Source of the DNA: JACVRN01 sp036389255
Lineage (GTDB): Bacteria > Acidobacteriota > Blastocatellia > Pyrinomonadales > Pyrinomonadaceae
Direction of reading: 5' to 3'
DNA: 64,000 nt
Assembly: GCA_036389255.1 (NCBI GenBank)
Contig: DASVQI010000024.1
Location: forward strand, 310,001-374,000
Positions 25,374-33,946 of the stretch are shown here, one piece after another (the stretch's first letter is position 1; every line of letters begins with the position of its first letter). A program made the translations under genes and the position numbers. The notes beneath the pieces are model-generated. The model was not told the origin of the DNA, ran no database searches, and saw only the letters and a list, made by a program, of their open reading frames with translations.

Positions 25374-26381
25374 TTATAGTCCCTTTCCGGCGATGTACTT
25401 GATGAGGTCGCGGACGCGGCAGGAATAGCCCCACTCGTTGTCGTACCATGAGAGGACTTTGACCAGATTGCCGCCTATGACCTTCGTGTATTCGGCGTCA
25501 ATGATGCTCGAATTCGGGTTCTTGCGGAAATCAACGGAGACGAGGGGCTCTTCCGAGAAGGCCAGTATGCCGCTCAGCTCTTCGTTGGCGGCGTTCTTCA
25601 GGGCCGTGTTTACCTCTTCGGTCGTTGTCTCTTTTTCGACTTCCATCACCACGTCTACGAGCGAGACGTTCGGCGTAGGCACGCGCACAGAGATGCCGTC
25701 GAATTTTCCTTTAAGCTCAGGCAGGACGAGCGCTACGGCCTTGGCCGCGCCCGTAGAGGTCGGAATCATAGAAATGGCCGCAGCGCGAGCGCGCCGCATG
25801 TCCTTGTGCGGCAGGTCGAGTAGCTGCTGGTCGTTTGTGTACGAGTGAATCGTGGTCATCTGAGCCGTGCGTATCCCGAAGTGCTCGTGTATCACCTTTG
25901 CTACGGGGGCGAGGCAGTTCGTCGTGCAAGAAGCGTTCGAGATGATGTGATGAGCCGACGCGTCGTAATCGTTCTCGTTCACGCCGAGGACAATCGTGAT
26001 GTCCTCGTTCTTGGCCGGGGCGGAGATGATTACCTTCTTGACCGTGCCGCGCATGTGCTTGCGCGCATCTTCGGCCTGCGTGAAACGGCCCGTGGATTCA
26101 ATGACAATCTCTGCGCCCACCTCTTCCCACGGAATAGCCGCAGGGTCTTTTTCCGAGAAGACTCGAAACTCGTCTGAGCCGACCCGAATGCCGTTCTCCG
26201 TCGCGGAGATGTCGTGCTCAAGATTGCCCAGCACGGAGTCGTATTTCAAAAGATGGGCCAGCGTCTGTGTGTCCGTCAGGTCATTGACGGCCACGAAATC
26301 TATATCGCTGTCACCGATTGCCGTGCGCAGGACATTGCGGCCTATGCGGCCGAAGCCGTTGATGCCAACTTTAACTGCCAT
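25374..26381 (-). CDS. gap: glyceraldehyde-3-phosphate dehydrogenase (type I)
   Basis: 335 residues. NAD-binding start VGINGFGRIGRNVLR, catalytic Cys in SNASCTTNCLAP, catalytic His in HSYTNDQQ, and the closing WYDNEWGYSCRV. It oxidises glyceraldehyde 3-phosphate to 1,3-bisphosphoglycerate. The NAD/NADP preference cannot be settled by eye, although an acidic residue is not evident at the usual NAD-selective spot (VAVNDLTD). It is the first gene of the gap-pgk-tpiA-secG cluster. Confidence 0.97.
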   Translation of the reverse strand: MAVKVGINGFGRIGRNVLRTAIGDSDIDFVAVNDLTDTQTLAHLLKYDSVLGNLEHDISATENGIRVGSDEFRVFSEKDPAAIPWEEVGAEIVIESTGRFTQAEDARKHMRGTVKKVIISAPAKNEDITIVLGVNENDYDASAHHIISNASCTTNCLAPVAKVIHEHFGIRTAQMTTIHSYTNDQQLLDLPHKDMRRARAAAISMIPTSTGAAKAVALVLPELKGKFDGISVRVPTPNVSLVDVVMEVEKETTTEEVNTALKNAANEELSGILAFSEEPLVSVDFRKNPNSSIIDAEYTKVIGGNLVKVLSWYDNEWGYSCRVRDLIKYIAGKGL

Positions 26382-26736
26382 ATTCCTACCTCCTCGCCTG
26401 AGCTGTGGTCAGAAGAAATGCGCCCACATGATTTGAGATGAAAAGTCTTCGCGGGCGCTTACGCTTTGCTTGTCCCACTATTGGTAACATGATTCCCAAA
26501 AGCGGAAATTGTACCGCTACAATATAGGCGTAAACTCGCGCGATTGATAAAGAAGTGCAAGATAATGCGCGCAAACACGGACTGTCAAGCGAGGCACATC
26601 AGGTGCATGTTTTTGAAACCGTTAAGGTACACGGGTCGTAGTAGGCTTTGGCTCCTCGCAATCTGGTCGGAAAACAGATACATTTTGCGTTCAGGCTTGG
26701 AACCTTTGCATCTCAATCTTAGGGAGTTTCGGTCGA
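26382..26736. other. divergent intergenic region gap / tolC-like gene
   Basis: 355 bases between divergent genes, AT-richer than the surroundings, with no open frame I would defend. It should carry both promoters. The notable element is the palindrome at 26508-26523, listed separately. Confidence 0.5.
26508..26523. promoter_or_regulatory. palindrome upstream of gap, possible operator
   Basis: ATTGTA CCGC TACAAT, perfect 6-bp arms with a 4-base centre. It overlaps a second pair GCGG...CCGC (26502-26517). It lies about 130 bases before the gap start, in a region expected to hold the promoter. Confidence 0.3.
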
Positions 26737-29169
26737 ATGACAATCAGTTTGATGCGCCGGACGCTCGTAACAGCCGCTGCTTTAGCTCTATCAATCCTGC
26801 TGCTTGAGGCAGCCTCCTTCAGCGCGCACGCACAAAGCCTACAGGCCGCGAGAACCATCACGCTTCTGCGCGGCAGCGAAACACCGGCAGGCTCCGTTGT
26901 CACCATCACAGCCGACGCGTCGCTCGCGGATTACGCCTCGTACAGGAGCGAAGACCGCTTCTTCGTAGTCATTCGCTCGGCCGAAGTGGCGCGCGTGGAG
27001 GGGAATCTGAACGGGCGCGGCTTTGACGATGCACAGTTTCAGAAGCGCGAGAATGACGCCGTCGTATCTTTTCGACTAAAACCCGGCACGACCGCCCGCG
27101 TCACACAGAAGTTCAACCGGCTTGAGATACTTTTTTCCACGGGAGGCGAGCCTGTTGAAGCTGCTGACCCGGAGCCTAAACCAGCGCCAACGCCTCCGTC
27201 CACGTCTCCCGTGCAGCAGCCGCCCGGCACGCAACCGAACCCGAATCTGCCCAGAGAAGCACAGCCTACGACGAGTCCCAATCAACCGCCGGGAGCCCGC
27301 CCGCAGAGTCCGCAAACGCCGCCCGGAGCGGTTACCACAACTCCGCAAACGAGCCCGCAGACGACTCAGCCTGTAACGCCAAGGCAAACGACTACGCCTA
27401 ACTTGCCGTCAACGTCTACGGATTTGCCCGCGAACACACCGACTACTATTCAGGATCAGTCGGGCGATGTCAGAGAGCCTCTGTTCCAGCAGCAGGAGCC
27501 AAGGCCCGTGCCGCCGCTTCCTTCATTAACAAGGCTGGGCGTCACTTCGGACAACATGCTGCCGCTCTCCCTGAACGATGCTATTCGCAGGGCGCTTGAG
27601 CAGAACAACGACATAGAGGTGGCGCGTCAGGACGTGCGCTTTGCAGAGACTCAGCTACGGGCGCTCGAAGGCTTCTACGAGCCGACTCTGAACTTCAACC
27701 CGCAGATAACCAATAACGTAGAGGCCCAGCAATCTACGCTGGGCGGCGCATCCGGCTCAAGCGGCACGGTCAATCGCACGGACATACAGCTCAACAATTC
27801 AGTCCTAAAGTTTTTCCGCACGGGCGGCGGCCAGTACGAGTTCTTCTTCAACAACCTGCGCCGCACGACCAACTCCAGCTTCAACCAGTTCAACCCTGTC
27901 TATTCCGGCGCGCTCGGAGTCCAGTTTACCCAGCCGCTCTGGCGCAACCGCTCCATAGACAATAGCCGCAGGCAGATTCGCATACAGAAGAAGCGTCTTG
28001 AACAGACGGACGCCGACTTTCGTCGCCGCACGATAGAGGTCATCTCCGCCGTGCAGGCTGCCTACTGGAATCTGGTCTTTGCGCTCAGAAACCAGCAGAA
28101 CCAGATTACCAACCTGAATCTGGCGCGCGAGAATTTCCGCCGCATAGAAGCGCAGATTGCCGCAGGCGCAGCCGCTCCCTTCTCCCGCGCGGAGGTTCAG
28201 ACAGAGCTTGCCAACAGAGAGTCCGAGCTGCTCTCGAGCGTCCAGCAGGTATCTATAGCCGAGAACACTCTGAAGCAGCTAATCCTCAAAGACCCGCAGA
28301 ACGTGGAGTGGCGCGCTCAGCTTGTTCCGACCGACAATCCGACTTTCGATTCTACGCCTGTGAATCTACAGGACGCTTTGACGGAAGCACGCTCCAACCG
28401 TCCTGAGTTGAAGCGGCTTAATCTACAGCAAGAGATTAATCAGATAGACATACAGTATTTCAGGAACCAGACGCGCCCGCAGATAGACCTGACAGGCGGT
28501 GTCTCAACCACCGGGCTTTCCGGCACACCGACCGTCGCCACGTCAGGCGCAATCGTCCCTCTCATCAGCGACAATCCGAATGCCAGCGAGACTGCTTTCC
28601 TGCTAGACCAGATTAATCAGATAAGGGCCACGCAGGGCCTGCCCAATGTTGTAGTCCCTAACGTAGAGATACCGTCCGGCGTGCCGGAGAGACTCGTCGG
28701 CGGCTACGGCAGGACGCTCAGAAACCTCTTCAGCTTTGAGAACAGAAACATCGTCGTAGGCGTCAACATACAGATACCCTTCAGGAACAAGACGGCCGAG
28801 GCCAATCTGGCCGGAGCCCGCATACAGCAGACGCAGACCGAGGCTTCCAGAAGAAGTCAGGAGCAGCTTGTCGAAGTTGAAGTCCGAAACGCCGCGCAGA
28901 ATGTGGAGACCAGCAGGCAGAGAGTCCTGTCCGCACGCGCCGCGCGCCAGAGCGCTGAGATTCAGCTTGAAGGCGAGCGCAGGCTCTATCAGGTCGGCAG
29001 AAGCACCACGTTCCTGCTGATTCAGAGAGAGAACGAGCTGGCGAACGCTAGGAATCAGGAGATTCGAGCCGAGACGGACTACAACAAGGCGCTCGCGGAG
29101 TTGCAGCGCGCAACCAGCACTACGCTTCGTGTCAACAACATCATCATAGAATCACCCGTAGCTCCCTGA
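26737..29169 (+). CDS. TolC-family outer-membrane channel with N-terminal AMIN-like domain
   Basis: 810 residues, much longer than the usual 430-500. Signal peptide (LVTAAALALSILLLEAASFSAHA). A ~100-residue beta domain follows (ITLLRGSETPAGSVVTITAD...FFVVIRSAEVARVEGNL...VSFRLKPGTTARV) with the pattern of AMIN peptidoglycan/OM-targeting domains. Then comes a Pro/Thr/Gln-rich linker (about 140-260). The TolC body runs from about 268 (LPLSLNDAIRRALEQNNDIEVAR). It has two repeats with long helices, for example LEGERRLYQVGRSTTFLLIQ. It should form the outer-membrane exit duct of an efflux or type I secretion system. No inner-membrane partners are adjacent. GGGAG lies nine bases before the ATG. Confidence 0.85.
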   Translation: MTISLMRRTLVTAAALALSILLLEAASFSAHAQSLQAARTITLLRGSETPAGSVVTITADASLADYASYRSEDRFFVVIRSAEVARVEGNLNGRGFDDAQFQKRENDAVVSFRLKPGTTARVTQKFNRLEILFSTGGEPVEAADPEPKPAPTPPSTSPVQQPPGTQPNPNLPREAQPTTSPNQPPGARPQSPQTPPGAVTTTPQTSPQTTQPVTPRQTTTPNLPSTSTDLPANTPTTIQDQSGDVREPLFQQQEPRPVPPLPSLTRLGVTSDNMLPLSLNDAIRRALEQNNDIEVARQDVRFAETQLRALEGFYEPTLNFNPQITNNVEAQQSTLGGASGSSGTVNRTDIQLNNSVLKFFRTGGGQYEFFFNNLRRTTNSSFNQFNPVYSGALGVQFTQPLWRNRSIDNSRRQIRIQKKRLEQTDADFRRRTIEVISAVQAAYWNLVFALRNQQNQITNLNLARENFRRIEAQIAAGAAAPFSRAEVQTELANRESELLSSVQQVSIAENTLKQLILKDPQNVEWRAQLVPTDNPTFDSTPVNLQDALTEARSNRPELKRLNLQQEINQIDIQYFRNQTRPQIDLTGGVSTTGLSGTPTVATSGAIVPLISDNPNASETAFLLDQINQIRATQGLPNVVVPNVEIPSGVPERLVGGYGRTLRNLFSFENRNIVVGVNIQIPFRNKTAEANLAGARIQQTQTEASRRSQEQLVEVEVRNAAQNVETSRQRVLSARAARQSAEIQLEGERRLYQVGRSTTFLLIQRENELANARNQEIRAETDYNKALAELQRATSTTLRVNNIIIESPVAP

Positions 29170-29192
29170 TTGAGCTTTCCTCAACCGTAAGT

Positions 29193-29243
29193 GCGTGATG
29201 GGCGGCGAGCATCGTTATTAAGTTGACGGCTCGCCGCTCACGC
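29193..29243 (+). terminator. hairpin followed by TTTT after the TolC-like gene
   Basis: GCGTGA-(TG)-GGCGGCGAGC pairs with GCTCGCCGCTCACGC (29229-29243) and is followed directly by TTTTATA. The loop is long (about 18 bases). It ends 24 bases before the next gene start. Confidence 0.45.
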
Positions 29244-29266
29244 TTTTATAAGTGTTGCGGGCGAAA

Positions 29267-30049
29267 ATGAAAATCACCGCAACGATTATCACCTTCAACG
29301 AAGAGGCAAATATACGCGCGGCCTGCGAGAGCGTCTCGTGGGCCAACGAGATTCTGGTGGTTGATTCGGAGTCCACCGACCGTACACGCGAGATTGCCGA
29401 AGAGTGCGGCGCTCGCGTGATTACCAGAGCATGGCCCGGCTTCTCTAAGCAGAAACAGTTCGCGGCGGACGAGGCCGCGCACGAGTGGATTTTCAGCCTC
29501 GACGCGGACGAGCGCGTATCGGAAGAGCTTCGCCACTCAATCGAAGACATTCTCTACACGAATGAAGAAGGGCTGGCCGACGGCTACCGCATCGCGCGCC
29601 GCTCCTTCTACATGGGGCGATGGATTAGCGGCGGCGGCTGGTATCCGAACCACCAGTTACGTCTCTACAGAAAATCCAAGGGAGAATGGAAAGGCGCTTA
29701 CATACACGAGTCCGTGAAGATGAAGGAAGGCGCGCGCGTTGAGACTTTGAGCGGTGACCTGCTGCACTACAGCATACGCGACGCCGCGCACCACAATAGA
29801 ATGATTGGCGAGCGTTACGCTCCGCTCGCTGCGCGTCAGATGTACGAAGCAGGACGGCGCACTTCCGCTTTCAAAATCGCCACGGCCGGAACGACCGCTT
29901 TCCTCAGAAGCTTTCTACTCAAGGGCGGTTTCCGCGACGGGCTGGCCGGTTACGCAATCGCCCGCTTCGCCGCTCACAACGCGTACCTGAAGCATCTGCT
30001 GTTGTGGGAGTTGCAGAATGAGAAGAACGCAAAGAAGGATGAAAGCTGA
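29267..30049 (+). CDS. family 2 glycosyltransferase (LPS-core type)
   Basis: 260 residues from the ATG at 29267. A GTG five codons upstream is also open. The GT-A start MKITATIITFNEEANIRAAC and the metal-binding SLDADERVSEEL are clear. ILVVDSESTDRTREIA is the nucleotide-sugar site. The closest pattern I know is the WaaE/KdtX group, which adds a sugar to the LPS inner core. That would fit the KDO genes in this window, but the acceptor is not provable here. No membrane helix is evident apart from an amphipathic C-terminus. Confidence 0.85.
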   Translation: MKITATIITFNEEANIRAACESVSWANEILVVDSESTDRTREIAEECGARVITRAWPGFSKQKQFAADEAAHEWIFSLDADERVSEELRHSIEDILYTNEEGLADGYRIARRSFYMGRWISGGGWYPNHQLRLYRKSKGEWKGAYIHESVKMKEGARVETLSGDLLHYSIRDAAHHNRMIGERYAPLAARQMYEAGRRTSAFKIATAGTTAFLRSFLLKGGFRDGLAGYAIARFAAHNAYLKHLLLWELQNEKNAKKDES

Positions 30050-30062
30050 GCCTACCCGCGAG

Positions 30063-31331
30063 CTATTTTTCAATGCGCAGATTTGAGGACGGGAGCAGTT
30101 GGCGGGGCGAAAGATTTGCTATAGCCATCGGTGACGCCTGCGAGTTTATGACCTCCGACAGAAGCTGATCCTCCATCTGACGGTTGTCCCAGATGCGATT
30201 TCCCTTATCCAGTATGGCGAAGACTATCATTCCCTTGTCATAGGTGTAGACGATACCGGCGAGGCTCGCCATGCCGCCGTCCACTTCGTAGGTGAGCGTG
30301 CCAGTCTTACCTACGACCGCACCTTCGAGTCCAGTGCCTGCCAAGCGATTGCGAAGAGTGCCCGCGTCGTCGCTCGCCACGGGCATGATGTCCTCGGGCC
30401 TGAGGCCCTGTCGCGCAGCCTCTTCTACGAGCGCGCGAATCACCGTCAGTAGCCCGCGCGGCGTCATGCGATTGTGCTCGCGGCCGGATACTCTTGCGAT
30501 TGTCACCTGTGACGCGGGCAGCTTCAGTTCTTCAATCAGGAACTTCTGAACTGCGCTTGGGCCTCCGACTGCGCCGCCGATTCCCTCCGCCATGAAATTG
30601 CTTGAGCGCGCGTTCATGTAAAGCAGCACTTCGCGCAACGGGCAGGAATCCAGAGTGAAGAGACGGTTGCCGGATGTGCCGCCCGCGACTCCCGTGGTCA
30701 CGTTGCCCAGACGCAGCGCACGACCCAGCCGCCCGGCCGAGTCTTCAGGGGACTCGCTGAAATTGAAACAGAAGCCGGGCGAAACCATCACGCCGCCCTG
30801 CACTCTCTTGATTCCGCGCGAGCGCAGCTCTGCGGCAATCATCGTCGCCCCTGCGTCTCCGAAGGTCGGGTCGCTCCCCATGAAATAGAGCAGGCCGCGA
30901 AAAGTTCCCTGCTCGTCCACCTGTCCGTCCGCGTAGACCTGCGTGCGAAAGCGATAATCAGCGCCGAGCTTCTTCAACGCCACCAGCGACGTTGCCAGCT
31001 TAATCAACGAAGCGGGGTTGAAAACCTCGTCCGCATTATGCGAGGCGAACAGTTTCTCGTGATTCAGAGACTCTATCAGCAGGCCGTGTGTCTCAGGGGC
31101 TTCGTTGCGCGCCGCGTACCAGACGGCCGCGTCGAAGACGGGCTCGACCGCAGCCTTAGCTTTACTGGCGGCCTGAGCGTCAGAGCCTATGGCGGAGATA
31201 ATAGTCGTCGCGGGCTGTTGCTGCTGCTGCTCAGGACTCCCTGTGAGCGAATAGGGGATGAGCGCGAGCGTCGTGACGGCTAAAAGCCCAAGGCAAAGTA
31301 TGACGACTATATGACGTCTGGAACGATTCAA
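30063..31331 (-). CDS. dacB: D-alanyl-D-alanine carboxypeptidase, PBP4/S13 family
   Basis: 422 residues, at the short end for S13. An N-terminal signal-anchor (HIVVILCLGLLAVTTLALI) is followed by a Gln run. The three active-site motifs are present: SLIK (nucleophile Ser, in NPASLIKLATS), SSN (ARSSNFMAE) and KTG (VVGKTGTLTYE). The large insertion domain typical of E. coli PBP4 is reduced. It trims or hydrolyses peptidoglycan cross-links in the periplasm. It is convergent with the glycosyltransferase gene. Confidence 0.88.
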   Translation of the reverse strand: MNRSRRHIVVILCLGLLAVTTLALIPYSLTGSPEQQQQQPATTIISAIGSDAQAASKAKAAVEPVFDAAVWYAARNEAPETHGLLIESLNHEKLFASHNADEVFNPASLIKLATSLVALKKLGADYRFRTQVYADGQVDEQGTFRGLLYFMGSDPTFGDAGATMIAAELRSRGIKRVQGGVMVSPGFCFNFSESPEDSAGRLGRALRLGNVTTGVAGGTSGNRLFTLDSCPLREVLLYMNARSSNFMAEGIGGAVGGPSAVQKFLIEELKLPASQVTIARVSGREHNRMTPRGLLTVIRALVEEAARQGLRPEDIMPVASDDAGTLRNRLAGTGLEGAVVGKTGTLTYEVDGGMASLAGIVYTYDKGMIVFAILDKGNRIWDNRQMEDQLLSEVINSQASPMAIANLSPRQLLPSSNLRIEK

Positions 31332-31520
31332 ACCTTTTCTCCGAAGCTGATAGAGAATAACCCTGAGCCAGTGACAGAAGGCGTATGACGGCTGGCTGCT
31401 CTTAAAAGCTCTTTCGCAAACAGCCGCAGAAGCCGTATGATGCGAGAGGCCCTATGTGCGCGTCAAGCTTAAAAGTAGTGCTGAACGAAAGCGCGCGCCC
31501 CGGCTCAAGGTAAACTTTGC

Positions 31521-32432
31521 ATGAACATTTTCATATCTCTCCTGATTAGTGAGTTCACCTTCGGACTGCCAGTTCCTCTCGCTGCCATTTTTATAGGGGT
31601 GCTCGGCGCAATCATCGGAAGCTTTCTAAACGTGGTTATCTATCGCCTGCCGCGAGAGGAATCCATAGTCTTCCCAAACTCTCGCTGCCCGCAATGCTCC
31701 ACGGCGATTCACGCCTACGACAACATTCCTGTACTGAGCTACCTGCTTCTTCGCGGTCGCTGTCGCAAGTGCGACGCCAGCATCCCCGCGCGCTACCCGG
31801 CCGTAGAAGCCATTACGGGCATACTGTTCGTAGCGGTCTTTCTACATGACGTTATCGGACGGAACGGGCCGACGGCAGCGCTCCCCTTCGACTTGGCCTT
31901 CGTCTCTGCGCTCGTTGCGCTCATCTTCATAGACGCAGAGCACATGATTCTGCCGAACGCCATCACCTATCCGGGCGTAGTCTTTGCGCTCGTTGCAAGG
32001 CTACTGCTTCCCTTCTTGATGGGCGCGAATGCTTTCGACGACCTGCCGTTGCTTATGCGCGTCTCCGCGCTGGCTGGCCTGCCCGTCTGGGCCGTCTCGC
32101 TTGCGGGCGCTGTGCTGGGAGCGCTGGCGGGCGGAGGCTCTTTGTGGCTTATGGGCTGGCTCTGGGAGAAGCTCAGAAAGGTCGAAGCCATGGGGCTGGG
32201 CGATGTGAAGATGATGTTCATGGTAGGAGCATATCTCGGCTGGCGGCTGAGCGTGCTGACCATCTTTCTGGGCGTCATCACGGCCTCGCTGACCGGCATA
32301 CTGCTGATGCTCAGGCGCGGCGAGCGCGACATGCAGATGCTGCTTCCATTCGGTATCTTCTTAGGCGTCGGCTCCATCATAGCCCTGCTCGCGGGCGCTG
32401 CCATCATCAGTTGGTACGCCGGACAGTTTTAA
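31521..32432 (+). CDS. pilD: prepilin peptidase / N-methyltransferase (A24)
   Basis: 303 residues, eight or so membrane helices. The N-terminal methyltransferase region has the zinc-type cysteine pairs CPQC and CRKC. Peptidase Asp residues are in FIDAEHMILPN and GLGDVKMM. It cleaves and methylates type IV prepilins or type II pseudopilins at the inner membrane. The pilin genes are not in the window. AAGG lies upstream of the ATG. Confidence 0.93.
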   Translation: MNIFISLLISEFTFGLPVPLAAIFIGVLGAIIGSFLNVVIYRLPREESIVFPNSRCPQCSTAIHAYDNIPVLSYLLLRGRCRKCDASIPARYPAVEAITGILFVAVFLHDVIGRNGPTAALPFDLAFVSALVALIFIDAEHMILPNAITYPGVVFALVARLLLPFLMGANAFDDLPLLMRVSALAGLPVWAVSLAGAVLGALAGGGSLWLMGWLWEKLRKVEAMGLGDVKMMFMVGAYLGWRLSVLTIFLGVITASLTGILLMLRRGERDMQMLLPFGIFLGVGSIIALLAGAAIISWYAGQF

Positions 32433-32435
32433 GAA

Positions 32436-32507
32436 CAGTGACAAGTGATAAGTGACGAGTGACAAGATAAACGCTTCTTGCTCGTCACTTATCCCTTGTC
32501 GCTCATT
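32436..32507. repeat. GTGACAA/GTGATAA heptamer array with inverted partner
   Basis: Left: GTGACAA GTGATAA GTGACGA GTGACAA. Right: CTCGTCA CTTATCC CTTGTCG CTCATT. The core arms GATAAGTGACGAG (32447-32459) and CTCGTCACTTATC (32481-32493) are perfect. It separates pilD from the histidine kinase. Confidence 0.75.
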
Positions 32508-32516
32508 ACCGCCTTT

Positions 32517-33941
32517 ATGCGTTACAGGAATCGGTCGAATCTGGTGCTGGTGTTGTTGGTGGGCGTCTTTCTGCTCGCCAACGTGTTCGCCGTCGGAGTG
32601 CTGGCCGTAGCATCGCGCGGGGAAGCTACACGCGGCTCGCTGCTGGTCATAGTGGCGGTGACGACGCTCGTAGCTGGGCTGGTCTGCATAGTGCTTCTGC
32701 TCCGGTGGCTGCTCAGGCCATACAGGCAGTTGGTGGGCGAGGCCGAGCGTGCGCCCGTCGCCATCTCTTCCAACAGCACTCGCAACGAAGCCGAGTTCGT
32801 GCTTGAGACGTTTCAATCGGTGGTAGCTCGTCTTCAGGCTCAGCAAAGAGAGCTTGAGGCTCTCTCTGCCGAGGCGCGTGCGCGTGCGGCCTCAGCAGAA
32901 AAGTTCAGCGAGCGCATCATCGCAAGCGTCCCGTCCGGCCTCATAGCCTTTGACGCGGAAGGACAGGCGACCGTCCTGAACGCTCCGGCCCGCGCCCTTA
33001 TAGAGGCTGGCGAGGATGCTTCCGGCGGCCACGTCCGCAATGTTCTGGGTCACGCGCCTGCACTGGCCGAGATGGTCGAGCGGTGTCTTGCCACGGGTGA
33101 GCTTTACAGGCGCGAAGAGGTCGAGGCTTCGACTTTAAACGGCCGTAAGCGGCGGTTGGGGGCGACCGTCGCGCCGATTGAGCTTGAGGGTGACGCGACG
33201 GGGCGCGGCGCTCTATGTCTTCTAACGGACATCACGGAAGTCACAGAGCTGCGCGAGCAGGTGGCGCTCAAGCGCAATCTTGAGAGTCTGGGAGAGATGG
33301 CTGCGGGACTGTCGCACGAGTTCAAAAATGCGCTCGCCACGCTTCACGGCTACGCCCAGCTTATACAGGCGCACGCGGTGGACGAGCGCGGGCGCATGGC
33401 CTCAACCGCGCTCCTTGAAGAGGTACGCAGCCTCGCTGAGACGGTGACGGCATTCTTGAACTTTGCGCGCCCGCAGCCGCTTCAAAGGCTGGACGTTTCA
33501 CTGGACGAGCTTGTACGCGAATGCGCCACTGAGCTGCAACCCCTGTTCACAGAGCGGCGAGTGGAGCTTGAGATAGACGGAAGCTTCCCCGGAATTCACG
33601 CGGACGAGCGAATGCTGCGTCAGGCTCTGCTTAATCTGATGCGTAACGCGGCAGAGTCCATCAGCGAAGAGAAGCCGGAGCGGCGAGTGCGCGTTTCGGG
33701 CGGCCTCGCGCAAGATTCCGCAGACAAAGACTGGGCCGTCATCGAAATCACGGACACTGGCTCGGGCATCAACGAAGCCGACCGTGAGCGCATCTTCATT
33801 CCCTTCTTCACTACCAAGTCGAAGGGACACGGCATAGGGCTGGCACTGGCTCATCGCGTCGTCACGGAGCACGGCGGCACGCTCACCGCGTCGAACTCTG
33901 CGGCAGGCGGCGCTGTCTTCACCCTCAGGCTGCCTCTCTGA
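32517..33941 (+). CDS. membrane sensor histidine kinase (NtrB-like)
   Basis: 474 residues from the ATG at 32517. An in-frame TTG at 32478 would translate the heptamer array. Two membrane helices (LVLVLLVGVFLLANVFAVGVL; LLVIVAVTTLVAGLVCIVLLL) have no sizeable periplasmic loop, so it senses in the membrane or cytoplasm. A helical linker and a PAS-type domain (ASVPSGLIAFDAEGQATVLN) follow. The H-box is AAGLSHEFKNALATLHGY. The ATP-lid motifs are NLMRNAAES (N), DTGSGI (G1) and GHGIGLALAHRVV (G2). No response regulator gene is adjacent. The NtrC-type regulator at the end of the window is a possible but distant partner. Confidence 0.88.
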   Translation: MRYRNRSNLVLVLLVGVFLLANVFAVGVLAVASRGEATRGSLLVIVAVTTLVAGLVCIVLLLRWLLRPYRQLVGEAERAPVAISSNSTRNEAEFVLETFQSVVARLQAQQRELEALSAEARARAASAEKFSERIIASVPSGLIAFDAEGQATVLNAPARALIEAGEDASGGHVRNVLGHAPALAEMVERCLATGELYRREEVEASTLNGRKRRLGATVAPIELEGDATGRGALCLLTDITEVTELREQVALKRNLESLGEMAAGLSHEFKNALATLHGYAQLIQAHAVDERGRMASTALLEEVRSLAETVTAFLNFARPQPLQRLDVSLDELVRECATELQPLFTERRVELEIDGSFPGIHADERMLRQALLNLMRNAAESISEEKPERRVRVSGGLAQDSADKDWAVIEITDTGSGINEADRERIFIPFFTTKSKGHGIGLALAHRVVTEHGGTLTASNSAAGGAVFTLRLPL

Positions 33942-33946
33942 GCTTC

